Positions 50,864 through 59,352 of a stretch of DNA of 64,000 nucleotides are shown piece after piece. How positions within the stretch are numbered: position 1 is the first letter of the stretch; each line of letters starts with the position of its first letter. Below the pieces are notes generated by a model that saw nothing but the letters and a program-made list of their open reading frames with translations, had not been told where the DNA came from and ran no database searches. The position numbers and the translations under genes were made by a program. Source of the DNA: Roseiarcus sp036488815 (GTDB lineage Bacteria > Pseudomonadota > Alphaproteobacteria > Rhizobiales > Beijerinckiaceae); assembly GCA_036488815.1 (NCBI GenBank), contig DASXGX010000006.1, positions 41,663 through 105,662 on the forward strand. The letters run 5' to 3'.

Positions 50864-51904
50864 TCAGCGATGCGTTCCCGTCGTTTGATTGGGAATGCCG
50901 TCGATCGGACATTCCTCGGTGCCGACCGTCGTTCGCGTAATCGCCTCGACCATCGTCCGGGTTCCCTCGGGATCATTGATCCACTTGGCGTAGAAATCAT
51001 AGGGACAGGCGGCGACGCCGACCGAATCCTCGCGCGAATTGATCTTGCCGGTGTAACCCCGGTGCAGGAGCTTGAAGAGGTGGTTTTCAGACTGGCCGTT
51101 GCGCCTTGCGTCGCGGATGAGCGAGGTCGACAGCTGAGCGTACTGGACGCCGTAGTCTTCCTCGCCGCATTCACCCAAGGTGCGCCCGTCGAATCCGATG
51201 ATGGCGGAATGGCCGAAATAGGAATAGACGCCGTCGAAGCCGGACGCGTTGGCGACCGCGACGTAGACGTTGTTGGCCCACGCCATCGCCTTCGCCATCA
51301 GCACCTGCTGGTCTTTGGCGGGATACATGTAGCCTTGGCAGCGGACGATGAGCTCGGCGCCCTTCATGGCGCAGTCGCGCCAGATTTCGGGGTAGTTGCC
51401 GTCGTCGCAGATGATGAGGCTGATCTTGAGGCCCTTCGGGCCTTCCGAGACATAGGTGCAGTTGCCGGGATACCAGCCCTCGATCGGCACCCAGGGCATG
51501 ATCTTGCGGTACTTCTGCACGATCTCGCCCTTGTCGTTCATCAGGATGAGCGTGTTGTAGGGCGCCTTATTGGGATGCTCCTCGTGCCGCTCGCCGGTTA
51601 GGGAGAACACGCCCCACACTTTCGCCTTGCGGCAGGCGGCGGCGAAGATCTCGGTCTCCTCGCCTGGAATGCTGGCCGCGGTGTCGTACATTTCCTGCTG
51701 GTCGTACATGATCCCGTGCGTCGAATATTCCGGGAAGATTACGAGGTCCATGCCGGGGAGTCCGGTCTTCATCCCGACGAGCATGTCCGCAATGGCGTGC
51801 GCGTTGGCGAGAACCTCTTTCTTCGTGTGAAGCCGAGGCATCTTGTAGTTGACCACCGCGACGCCGACCGTGTCTTTGCTGCTGGAGATATCGCCGTGTA
51901 GCAT
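50864..51904 (-). CDS. amiE: Aliphatic amidase AmiE
   Basis: A nitrilase-superfamily amidase hydrolysing short aliphatic amides (acetamide, propionamide, acrylamide) to acid and ammonia. It is 346 residues, the exact length of the Pseudomonas aeruginosa enzyme, and starts MLHGDISSSKDTVGVAVVNY. The catalytic residues are at the canonical positions: Glu59 (IFPEYS), Lys134 (KYRKIMPW) and Cys166 (LIICDDGN). The regions RCQGYMYPAKDQQVLMAKAM and IGFDGRTLGECGEE are near-identical to characterised AmiE. Formamidase AmiF is less likely given length and sequence. It follows the ABC transporter genes by 49 bases. Confidence 0.96.
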   Translation of the reverse strand: MLHGDISSSKDTVGVAVVNYKMPRLHTKKEVLANAHAIADMLVGMKTGLPGMDLVIFPEYSTHGIMYDQQEMYDTAASIPGEETEIFAAACRKAKVWGVFSLTGERHEEHPNKAPYNTLILMNDKGEIVQKYRKIMPWVPIEGWYPGNCTYVSEGPKGLKISLIICDDGNYPEIWRDCAMKGAELIVRCQGYMYPAKDQQVLMAKAMAWANNVYVAVANASGFDGVYSYFGHSAIIGFDGRTLGECGEEDYGVQYAQLSTSLIRDARRNGQSENHLFKLLHRGYTGKINSREDSVGVAACPYDFYAKWINDPEGTRTMVEAITRTTVGTEECPIDGIPNQTTGTHR

Positions 51905-51953
51905 TGAATGCTCCTTAGTTGACTGTGAAGATTCGTCCGGACGCGAAGACCGA

Positions 51954-52649
51954 TCACACTGCCATGTGACGGTGGACCAATTGGTCGGAGAGATCGGCGA
52001 CGGCGCCTTCCGCGACGATCTGGCCCTTCTCCATGAGCACGAAACGCTGCGCGGCGCGCCGCGCGAAATTGACGTTCTGCTCGACCAGAATGATGCTGAT
52101 GCCGTGCTCTCGATTGAGGCGGATGATCGCCTGCTCGATTTGCTCGACAATGTTGGGCTGAATGCCCTCTGTCGGCTCGTCGAGCAGGATGAGTCGCGGC
52201 TTGGCGGCGAGCGCGCGCGCGATCGCGAGCTGCTGCTGCTGCCCGCCCGACAGCACGCCGCCCATCCGGTTGAGGAATTCGCGTAGGATAGGGAAGAGCT
52301 CGAGCGCGAGCTCGGGGACTTCCCGCTTGCCGTCGGGCCGCGCGAAGCTGCCCATCAGGATGTTCTCGCGTACGGTGAAGCGTGGAATGATGCCGCGGCC
52401 CTGTGGCACGTAGCCGATGCCGTGTCGCGAGCGCTCATGCGTCGGCGCGTGAGTGATGTCGTGTCCATCGAGCAGGATGCGGCCCGTGACGCGATCGGTC
52501 AGGCCCATCACCGTCCTGAGGAGGGTCGTCTTGCCGACGCCGTTGCGACCGATCACGGCGAGGAACTCGCCCGTCCCGGCGCTGACGGAAACGTGCTGCA
52601 GCACTGGCGAGTTGCCGTAGTAGGAGGCGATGTCCTGGGCTTCAAGCAT
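51954..52649 (-). CDS. urtE: Urea/amide ABC transporter ATPase UrtE-type
   Basis: Second ATPase of a branched-chain-type (HAAT) importer, 231 residues from MLEAQDIASYYGNSPVL. Walker A is GRNGVGKTT, the signature is LSGGQQQQLAIARAL and Walker B is LILLDEPTEGIQPN, the EGIQP form being typical of UrtE. It overlaps urtD by 8 bases. The family carries urea; location between amiR and amiE suggests short-chain amides here. Confidence 0.9.
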   Translation of the reverse strand: MLEAQDIASYYGNSPVLQHVSVSAGTGEFLAVIGRNGVGKTTLLRTVMGLTDRVTGRILLDGHDITHAPTHERSRHGIGYVPQGRGIIPRFTVRENILMGSFARPDGKREVPELALELFPILREFLNRMGGVLSGGQQQQLAIARALAAKPRLILLDEPTEGIQPNIVEQIEQAIIRLNREHGISIILVEQNVNFARRAAQRFVLMEKGQIVAEGAVADLSDQLVHRHMAV

Positions 52650-53400
52650 GGGAAATGCCGCCGCTGCCGAGATAGGCGTCCTTGACGCTCTGGTTGCTTT
52701 GAATGTCCGTCGCATGTCCCTCCGCCAGAACCTTGCCCTGATGCATGACGGTGATGACGTCGGAGATCTCGCGCACGAACGCCATGTCGTGCTCGACGAC
52801 GATCAAAGTGTGACGACCCCGCAGCGCGTTGAGGATTTTAGCCGTGTGCATCGTCTCGGCCGTCGTCATGCCAGCGGTCGGCTCGTCCATCAGGATGAGG
52901 TCGCTGTCCTGCGCCAACAGCAAGGCGATCTCAAGCGCCTGCGTCTGGCCGTGCGAAAGGTAGCCAGCGGTATGGTCGAGAAAATCCTGGAGGCCGACGA
53001 GTTCGGCGAGTTTCTCTAGCCCGTCACTTTCGGCGCTGCGCCGAAAGCGCGCGATGTTGGCGAAGACGCCGAGCCGTTTGCAGTAAGCGACTTCCAGATT
53101 GTCGCGCACCGTCAGCTCGCGGAAGAAGCTCGGCACCTGGAATTTGCGGCCGACGCCTGCGCGCGCGATCTTGTAGTCTGGCAACTTGGTAATGTCGCGG
53201 CCCTTCAGCACCATACGCCCGGCCTTGGGCTTAACCTTGCCGCAGATGACGTCGAGCGCGGTCGTCTTGCCGGCGCCGTTCGGGCCGATGAGGCAGCGCA
53301 GCTCGCCTCTCTTGACGTCGAGGTTGAGCCCGTTAACGGCTCGGAAGCCGCCGAACTCGACAGCGATGTCCTGGAGCTTGAGAAATGCTTCGTCGGCCAT
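52642..53400 (-). CDS. urtD: Urea/amide ABC transporter ATPase UrtD-type
   Basis: First ATPase of the importer, 252 residues. Walker A is GPNGAGKTT, the signature is unusual (LSHGQTQALEIALLL), as in UrtD, and Walker B is LILMDEPTAGMTTAET. The extended insertion after the Q-loop (VPSFFRELTVRDNLEVAYCKRLG) fits LivG/UrtD. It is separated by two bases from the permease gene upstream. Confidence 0.91.
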   Translation of the reverse strand: MADEAFLKLQDIAVEFGGFRAVNGLNLDVKRGELRCLIGPNGAGKTTALDVICGKVKPKAGRMVLKGRDITKLPDYKIARAGVGRKFQVPSFFRELTVRDNLEVAYCKRLGVFANIARFRRSAESDGLEKLAELVGLQDFLDHTAGYLSHGQTQALEIALLLAQDSDLILMDEPTAGMTTAETMHTAKILNALRGRHTLIVVEHDMAFVREISDVITVMHQGKVLAEGHATDIQSNQSVKDAYLGSGGISHA

Positions 53401-53402
53401 GG

Positions 53403-54539
53403 TCAGGTCACCGAATTTTGCTGCGACGCCGCCACGCGCTGCGCTTCTGACTCGGCGACGGGCTTGACGAGCCGTGTCGCCACGCTTTGCCGCTTCCCCT
53501 TAAACACGTCGACCAAGCTGACGAGCCCATTGGGTAGGAACAGGACGATGATGATGAAGAGGGCGCCCATGATGAGCGACCACGTGTCGAGGAAGGCCGG
53601 CGTCTCAGAGAGGGTGCCTTGGACGCCGGTGACGACGATAGCGCCGAGCGCCGCCCCCAGCAGCGAAGCGCGTCCGCCGACAGCGCACCAGATCACGATG
53701 GAGAGGCTAATCGGTACGGAGAGAAAGGTAGGTGATGCGAACTCCATCACCAGCGTGTAGAGCATGCCAGCGAAGCCTGCGACGCCGCCCGAGACACAGA
53801 AGATGAAAGTTTGATAGGCGGCGACGTCGTAGCCGAAGTACCAGACGCGTGTCTCGTCGTCACGGATCGCCTGGAGGATGAGCCCGGTCTTGCTATTCAT
53901 GAGGGCTAGCCCGAGAAATAGGCAGGCCGTCAGCGTGACCGCGGCAAGATAGTAGAGCGCTGGACTGTAGGCGTCGAAATCGACGCCGAAGACACTCAAG
54001 GTTGTGAGGTCAGTGATGCCGTTGAAGCCGCCGGTGAAGCGTTGCTGGTCGATAATGATGAGGTTGATGACGACCAGCATCGCCAGAGTGATGATCGCGA
54101 CATAGACGCCATTGACGCGCGCGCGAAACACGAACCAAGCGATCAGGTACGCTAAGGCCACCGGCACGGCGACTCCGGCGAAGACGGCGAACGTGTAGGA
54201 ATGGAAGGGCTCCCAGAACCAGGGCAGCTTTTCCACGTTGTTCCAGACCATAAAGTCGGGAAGGCCGCTAGCGCCGGTCTGGATCGGGATGGTGCGCAGC
54301 TTCAGCGCCATCGCCATGCAGTAGGAACCAAGCCCGAAGCTAGCCGCTTGGCCCAGATTGAGGATGCCAGTGTATCCCCAGGACAGGCTCAAGGCGAGCG
54401 ATAGGATGCCGAAGATAATGTATCGGGCGAACTTGTTGAGGAGGTACGCGTCGCTGACGAATAGCGGCACGGAGAGGATTGCGATGCAAAAGATCGCATA
54501 GGCCGCGAGACGCTGAAGTGAATTCCGATCGATGTTCAT
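53403..54539 (-). CDS. urtC: Urea/amide ABC transporter permease UrtC-type
   Basis: LivM-like inner-membrane permease of 378 residues starting MNIDRNSLQRLAAY, with about nine hydrophobic helices. Diagnostic blocks are LSLSWGYTGILNLGQAASFGLGSYCMAMAL, GGFNGITDL, RDDETRVWYFGYDVAAYQTFIF (coupling loop) and WCAVGGRASLLGAALGAI. A charged C-terminal tail follows. Four bases separate it from urtB. Confidence 0.91.
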   Translation of the reverse strand: MNIDRNSLQRLAAYAIFCIAILSVPLFVSDAYLLNKFARYIIFGILSLALSLSWGYTGILNLGQAASFGLGSYCMAMALKLRTIPIQTGASGLPDFMVWNNVEKLPWFWEPFHSYTFAVFAGVAVPVALAYLIAWFVFRARVNGVYVAIITLAMLVVINLIIIDQQRFTGGFNGITDLTTLSVFGVDFDAYSPALYYLAAVTLTACLFLGLALMNSKTGLILQAIRDDETRVWYFGYDVAAYQTFIFCVSGGVAGFAGMLYTLVMEFASPTFLSVPISLSIVIWCAVGGRASLLGAALGAIVVTGVQGTLSETPAFLDTWSLIMGALFIIIVLFLPNGLVSLVDVFKGKRQSVATRLVKPVAESEAQRVAASQQNSVT

Positions 54540-54543
54540 GCGC

Positions 54544-55416
54544 TCAGCTCCGACGCACACGCATGGCGAAGAGGCCTTGCGGGAAAAGACGGATCAGCAG
54601 CACCACCCCAAGGAATACGATAGCCTTCGCCATCGTGTCGTTGGTGAGGAAGGCGAGGGCGCCCGACGCTTGGCCGATGAGATAGGAGCTGGCGATGGTG
54701 CCGAGCAGGCTCTGCACGCCCCCCAACACGACGACGAGAAACGCGTCGACCACATAGTTGGTGCCCATGTCCGGCGCGACACTCTTAAGTGGGGAGACGA
54801 GCGCGCCGGCGATACCTGCGAGACCGGCGCCGTAGGCGAAGGTCAAAGAATAGATTCGCCCAGCGTTGATGCCGAAGCAGCGTGCGATGTCGCGGTTTTG
54901 AGTGACGGCTCGAAGGCGCATGCCGTATTCGGTGTGGAAGATCATGAGATAGGTGATGATGAGCAGCGCCATCGCGATAACAAAGATAAAGATGCGGTAG
55001 GCGGATTCTTCGTAGGAGCCGAAATGGACCGCGTTCGTCAGGAAGTCCGGCATCTTGACGTAACGCAACTCGGCTCCTGCGCTGAGCCTGATAGCTTGCT
55101 GCAAGATGACGCCCACGCCCCAGGTCGCGAGAATTGTGTCGAGCGGCCTTGTGTAGAGATGCCGGATCAGCAACCACTCGATCAGCAGGCCGGCGACGCC
55201 GACGAGCGCGAACACGATCGGCAGACAGGCGATCAGATTGAGGCCGAACGTGCTCTGCAGAAACCAGACAGAGTAGGCGCCGAGCATCACGAACTCGCCA
55301 TGGGCGAGATTGATCACGCCCATAGTGCCATAGATGATCGCGAGGCCGAGGGCGACGAGCAGCAAGATGGACGCGATGCTGAGCCCGACGGAAATTTGAG
55401 AAATGACTGCAGTCAT
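54544..55416 (-). CDS. urtB: Urea/amide ABC transporter permease UrtB-type
   Basis: LivH-like inner-membrane permease of 290 residues. Blocks are ALGLAIIYGTMGVINLAHGEFVMLGAYS, LDTILATWGVGVILQQAIRL, RAVTQNRDIARCFGINAGRI (coupling loop) and VDAFLVVVLGGVQSLLGTIASSYLIG. This is the short form; some UrtB proteins carry a long periplasmic N-terminal extension that is missing here. The gap to the binding-protein gene upstream is 87 bases. Confidence 0.91.
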   Translation of the reverse strand: MTAVISQISVGLSIASILLLVALGLAIIYGTMGVINLAHGEFVMLGAYSVWFLQSTFGLNLIACLPIVFALVGVAGLLIEWLLIRHLYTRPLDTILATWGVGVILQQAIRLSAGAELRYVKMPDFLTNAVHFGSYEESAYRIFIFVIAMALLIITYLMIFHTEYGMRLRAVTQNRDIARCFGINAGRIYSLTFAYGAGLAGIAGALVSPLKSVAPDMGTNYVVDAFLVVVLGGVQSLLGTIASSYLIGQASGALAFLTNDTMAKAIVFLGVVLLIRLFPQGLFAMRVRRS

Positions 55417-55503
55417 GCTGATTGAACTTCCTGGTGGGCGGAGCCGCCGCCGGCGGATCCGCCTCGCCTCATGCGCTTGCTGCCGAGTCTCGCGGTCCGA
55501 CGA

Positions 55504-56757
55504 TCAGCCCTTCTTCTGGACCAAGCCGTCGGGGGTGCAGACTTGGCCGGGATAGGCCCAGTAGGGCAGTGGCTCGACTGACTCCTTCGACTGTTCGATC
55601 ACCTTGAATTGACCGTTCGCCTGCGCCTCGCCGATCTTCGGCCAGAGGTAGGTGTGGGAGTTCTCTGGGTCGATCTTCACGATGCCTTCGGGCGCCTTGA
55701 ACTCCTGGTTCCACGCCGCTTTGCGAATCTCCGCCGGGGTCGGACCCTCGCCGCCGAGCTTCTCCACCGCTTGCTTGAAGAGGTAGACTTGGAAGTAGGC
55801 CGGCTCCGACACGAAGTTCGTCGTCTTGTCCTTGCCCCAGCGCTTCTGAATCGCCTCGACGAACTTGTGGTTCTCAGGCGTGTCCGTCGACATGAAGTAA
55901 GGCGCCGACGTGAAGTGTCCGGCGGCGAACTCGCCGCCCATCGCTGCGATCTCGTCCTCGGAGGTCGTCAGGCTCGCCATCGGCATCTTCGCGGGATCGA
56001 GGCCGGCGGCCTTGTACTGGCGATGGAGCGCCACGACGCTGTCGCCGACCACCGTCGAGAAGATGACATTCGGCTGCGTTTCTTTGAACTTGCCGATGAC
56101 GGCGCTGAACTCCGAGTGGCCGAGCGGCACGTATTCCTCGCCCACGACTTCGCCGCCCAGTTCCTTCAGCAGGAGCTTGCAGACGTTGTTCTCTTCCTTG
56201 GGATAAATGTAGTTGGAGCCGATCAGATAGAATTTCTTACCGAAATTCTTGACCAGCCATGGGATGAAATCCTTCTGCTGCTGGTTCGGCACGGCGCCGG
56301 TGTAGATGACGTTCTTCGAGCATTCGCGCCCCTCGTAGAGCGTCGGATACCAGTAGAGATTTTCATACTTCTCGAACACCGGCAGCACCGCCTTGCGGCT
56401 CGCAGAGGTGTAAGAGCCGAAGACGCTGACGCACTTGTCGCCGACGACGAGCTTTCGCGCCTTCTGCGAGAACGTCGCAGGATCGGACGCAGGATCCTCG
56501 ACGACCGGCACGACCTTCATGCCGGCGATGCCGCCAGCCGCATTGATCTCCTCGATCGCCATCAAGGTCGCTTGGTTAAGCGACGTCTCGATGATCGCCG
56601 TCGTCCCGGTCAGCGAATAGAGCACGCCGACCTTGATTTCGCCGCCGGCAGCGTAAGCGAGCGACGCGTTCTTGATCCAGATGTGCGGGAAACCGACCGC
56701 GGCCGCTGCTCCGACTGCAGCGGTGCCTTTGAAAAACTGTCTCCTGTTGACGCCCAT
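55504..56757 (-). CDS. urtA: Urea/short-chain-amide ABC transporter binding protein (UrtA/FmdD type)
   Basis: Periplasmic receptor of the importer, 417 residues. The leader MGVNRRQFFKGTAAVGAAAAV has a twin-arginine motif, suggesting Tat export. The mature protein has VGVLYSLTGTTAIIETSLNQATLMAIEEIN, FGSYTSASRKAVLPV, YWYPTLYEG and YTGAVPNQQQ. The YPTLYEG form is shared with AmiC and FmdD rather than the FYPVQYEG-like form of urea-specific UrtA, so amides are a likely ligand. GGGGAGGAAAC precedes the ATG at 56757. A terminator and ANTAR-type hairpins lie in its leader. Confidence 0.9.
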   Translation of the reverse strand: MGVNRRQFFKGTAAVGAAAAVGFPHIWIKNASLAYAAGGEIKVGVLYSLTGTTAIIETSLNQATLMAIEEINAAGGIAGMKVVPVVEDPASDPATFSQKARKLVVGDKCVSVFGSYTSASRKAVLPVFEKYENLYWYPTLYEGRECSKNVIYTGAVPNQQQKDFIPWLVKNFGKKFYLIGSNYIYPKEENNVCKLLLKELGGEVVGEEYVPLGHSEFSAVIGKFKETQPNVIFSTVVGDSVVALHRQYKAAGLDPAKMPMASLTTSEDEIAAMGGEFAAGHFTSAPYFMSTDTPENHKFVEAIQKRWGKDKTTNFVSEPAYFQVYLFKQAVEKLGGEGPTPAEIRKAAWNQEFKAPEGIVKIDPENSHTYLWPKIGEAQANGQFKVIEQSKESVEPLPYWAYPGQVCTPDGLVQKKG

Positions 56758-56781
56758 TGCTGTTTCCTCCCCAACGAAACG

Positions 56782-56828
56782 AAAAAAAACGCCCCGGTGG
56801 CCATCATCGATGGCTGACACCGGGGCGT
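56782..56828 (-). terminator. Intrinsic terminator in the amide operon leader
   Basis: On the minus strand ACGCCCCGGTG pairs with CACCGGGGCGT (11 base pairs, 18-base loop), followed directly by eight T residues (56789 down to 56782). It lies between amiR and the transporter genes, before the urtA ribosome site. As both amiR and urtA read through it in the same direction, it must be overcome for transporter and amidase expression; this is the classical place for AmiR antitermination. Confidence 0.85.
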
Positions 56829-56869
56829 TTTTGCCCGTCAAATCCGATTGTAGGCGGCGCTGTTGCCGC
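56823..56869 (-). promoter_or_regulatory. Two-hairpin ANTAR-type antiterminator RNA
   Basis: The minus-strand leader can form P1, GCGGC-AACAGC-GCCGC (56869-56854), and P2, GGGC-AAAAAC-GCCC (56836-56823). Both have six-base loops beginning with A, and they are 17 bases apart. The 3' arm of P2 overlaps the 5' arm of the terminator, so the two are mutually exclusive. Dual hexaloop stems are the known target of ANTAR proteins. The loops do not show the consensus G at position 4, so the match is structural rather than complete. Confidence 0.65.
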
Positions 56870-56884
56870 AAATTCAAAGTTTAC

Positions 56885-57505
56885 TTAGCCGAGCAGTTCA
56901 TGCGAGTCAACGACCGCGGCGGCGACAGCGCCGATTGAGACGCGGCGCGTCATCGCTTGGCGGCGCATATAATTATAAGCGTCCTCCTCGCTGATCCGTT
57001 CCTTGACCGCCAGGATGCTTTTTGCACGCTCGACGCAATGGACCGTCCGCAGTGTCTCGTCGAGCTTGTCGATACGGCCTCGCAGACGCTGCTCGTACTT
57101 GAACCGGCTCATCGCCAACACCAGGCTCGCCAACACCGCGTGAGTGGCGAAGGGGCGGTGAAGCAGCGCGTCGGGGCTGCAATTGCGCAAGAGCCCGAGG
57201 TCAGGCGGCGGCGCCGCCGGGATCGTGACGACTAGCGCCGATTTCGGGGCCCCGGGAATCCAGGGGAGGCGATCGGGCAAGCCCGGCATCAGATCGCAAT
57301 ATATGACGTCGGCGTCCTCGGGCAGGCGGTCCGGCAGCGGCCAGACGTGTTGAACCTGCCCACGCGCGCGCTGGAGTTCACGGATCAGCAAATCGCAATT
57401 CTCGTCACGCGCGATCGCCACGACGATATGGAGATTCATGACCTCCGACGGCAGTGCGCCTGCGCGCCAGCTCATACGCGAGGGTTGTCCGGTTCCGTCC
57501 CGCAT
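56885..57505 (-). CDS. amiR: ANTAR-domain transcription antiterminator AmiR
   Basis: A 206-residue AmiR/NasT-type protein. The N-terminal pseudo-receiver (MNLHIVVAIARDENCDLLIR...) lacks the usual phosphorylatable Asp pattern. A coiled-coil (YEQRLRGRIDKLDETLRTV) leads to the C-terminal ANTAR domain (VERAKSILAVKERISEEDAYNYMRRQAMTRRVSIGAVAAAVV). The ANTAR domain binds hexaloop RNA and prevents termination. GAAGG eight bases before the ATG at 57505 decides the start. amiC lies 10 bases upstream; the target RNA lies directly downstream. Confidence 0.92.
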   Translation of the reverse strand: MRDGTGQPSRMSWRAGALPSEVMNLHIVVAIARDENCDLLIRELQRARGQVQHVWPLPDRLPEDADVIYCDLMPGLPDRLPWIPGAPKSALVVTIPAAPPPDLGLLRNCSPDALLHRPFATHAVLASLVLAMSRFKYEQRLRGRIDKLDETLRTVHCVERAKSILAVKERISEEDAYNYMRRQAMTRRVSIGAVAAAVVDSHELLG

Positions 57506-57515
57506 GTCAACGCCT

Positions 57516-58661
57516 TCATCGGCTGATCATTGATGTTCCGTAGCCGATCAAATAGGGGTCGGCAAGGACGGGGCTCAGCGACTGCTGGACAACGTCGAAC
57601 TGGCCGCGGCGGTTGGCCCGGCCAACGCGAGTCCAGAGATCAGCGTGGCTGCACGATGCGTTGATCGACACCTTGCCCTGCGGCGCCTCCATGCTGGAGC
57701 CCAGAACCATTGGGCGGATGATGTCGGAGTCCATCGAATTGGTCTGCTCGAGCGCCTTGGCGAAGAGGTGGACCTGGAAGTACGCCGCCTCGACGCACAT
57801 GTTCGTTGGCTCGTCGTCGCCATAGCGCTGCTTGTAGCGCGCGACGAACGACGAATTGCGTTCGCCGACGATGCCTTGGAAATAGGGCGCGGCGGTGATG
57901 TGGCCCTCGCCGACGTCGAATCCCATGGCGCGGATCTCCGCCTCGGTCGTCGTCAGGCTGGCGATCGGCATCACCTTGGGATCGAAATTCGCGTCCGCGT
58001 AGGCACGATAAAGGTGGACCGTCGAGTCTCCGACCACCGTCGAGAAGATCACGTCGGGCCTTGCTTCCTGAATGTCGCGGATGACCGGGAGGAAGTCACG
58101 GCGCTGGGCGCGCAGATTGAGGTAGACCTCACCGACGACCTGGCCGCCGTTGTTGCGCAACATCTCACGCATTGTACGGTTGGTCTCGCGCGGATAGACA
58201 TAGTCGGAGCCGACGAAATAGAAGCGCGAGCCGTAATGGTTCGTCAGGTAGCGGCAAAGCGCGACGCTGCTCTGGTTCGGCGCCGCCCCGGTGTAGATCA
58301 CGTTGGGCGACAGCTCGAAGCCTTCGTAAAGCGTCGGATACCACAACATGCCGTTGAGCCGCTCGACCACCGGCAACACCGCCTTGCGGCTGCTCGACGT
58401 ATAGCAGCCGAAGATTGTCGTCACCTGGTCGGCGATCATCAGCCGCTTGGCGTAACGGCCGAAAGCGGCCGCCTCCGAGGCCGGGTCGTAGATTAGGGGC
58501 ACAAGCTCGCGACCGTTGACGCCGCCCGCGGCGTTGATCTCATCGATAGCCAGCAAAGTGCCGCGCAGCTGCGTCTCCTCGATGACGGCCATGAAGCCCG
58601 TAGCCGAGAACAGCACACCGACCCGCCAAGGCTCAGATGTCGATGGAAGCCCCCCGGTCAC
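57516..58661 (-). CDS. amiC: Amide sensor AmiC (negative regulator of AmiR)
   Basis: Binding-protein-fold sensor of 381 residues starting at a GTG with AGGAGG upstream. It has no signal peptide (MTGGLPSTSEPWRVGVLFSATGF), so it acts in the cytoplasm like Pseudomonas AmiC, which holds AmiR inactive until an amide binds. Conserved blocks are IFGCYTSSSRKAVLPV, LWYPTLYEGFELSPNVIYTG, YFVGSDYVYPRETNRTMREM and IFSTVVGDSTVHLYRA. It is homologous to the transporter receptor UrtA two genes away. Confidence 0.92.
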   Translation of the reverse strand: MTGGLPSTSEPWRVGVLFSATGFMAVIEETQLRGTLLAIDEINAAGGVNGRELVPLIYDPASEAAAFGRYAKRLMIADQVTTIFGCYTSSSRKAVLPVVERLNGMLWYPTLYEGFELSPNVIYTGAAPNQSSVALCRYLTNHYGSRFYFVGSDYVYPRETNRTMREMLRNNGGQVVGEVYLNLRAQRRDFLPVIRDIQEARPDVIFSTVVGDSTVHLYRAYADANFDPKVMPIASLTTTEAEIRAMGFDVGEGHITAAPYFQGIVGERNSSFVARYKQRYGDDEPTNMCVEAAYFQVHLFAKALEQTNSMDSDIIRPMVLGSSMEAPQGKVSINASCSHADLWTRVGRANRRGQFDVVQQSLSPVLADPYLIGYGTSMISR

Positions 58662-59352
58662 TTCGCCTCCTGGCCAAGGCCCGACTGAAAATTGTCGAGC
58701 GGAGATCGCTTAGTTGTTGAAAATTCGTCCGCTATCGGGGGAATGTCAATGTGATCCCAACGATAGCCACCTTTCGCCGCAGTCCTTGGCCGTCTCCCGA
58801 TTGTCGCGGCCAACCTCGCTCTGGGATGAGGCCGAGCAAACCGCCCCCGACGAATCGAGCCGCCAGCGGTGTCGAGCAATTCCTATGCCACGGTTTACGA
58901 GCGGCCTCCGGAAGCAGCTGCAGTTATTTTTCGCAGCGCTTGCCCAATATTTGGCGATTCGACCGCAACCTGATCGTGCTGGTCAAGATCGACCTCTTCA
59001 GTCCGACGGAGCGCGTCCTCTACCGGGCGCGGCACGTGACTACGATCATGCGGATGAAGGAGCGCAATGCGAATGCAATATTATAGGTCGGTGATCCTCG
59101 GGACTGACTTGGACAGCGTAAGTGTCTGATCGGAAATACAAATACAGCTTTGTGGTGGGGTCCCGATCGGCGCTGATCGGGACCCCAACTCGATTCCAAG
59201 AATATCAATTCAGTTGAGGCACTTAGCCTCGTATTCGACCCGGGTCCTACGCTGATGCCGGTTCACACATGGTGAAGTCCGGACCGGAAAGACATCACTT
59301 TTCCCAATCGGAAGGACTTGGCCGCCCAGAGTATTCGCTTCGAGAAACAGTC
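58662..59352. other. 691-base gap upstream of amiC
   Basis: This gap should contain the amiC promoter, but I see no clear -35/-10 pair. GAAAATT repeats occur at 58686 and 58719. A plus-strand frame (58751-59086, ending RHVTTIMRMKERNANAIL) is open, but I recognise no family in it. A strong hairpin at 59156-59187 is listed separately. Confidence 0.4.
59156..59187 (-). terminator. Hairpin after the cyclase gene
   Basis: TGGGGTCCCGATC and GATCGGGACCCCA form a perfect 13-base-pair stem with loop GGCGCT, 166 bases beyond the cyclase stop. It lacks a T-run on either strand. It is well placed to separate the cyclase transcript from the amiC operon. Confidence 0.5.

Noticed and set aside
54532..55425. 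A 297-residue plus-strand frame opposite urtB
   Set aside because: Antisense to a permease with clear membrane helices; translation is rich in charged residues with no domain.
51954..56757. Plain urea transporter linked to nitrogen regulation
   Set aside because: No urease genes are present, while amiC, amiR and amiE flank the transporter and the receptor carries the YPTLYEG form seen in amide-binding proteins.
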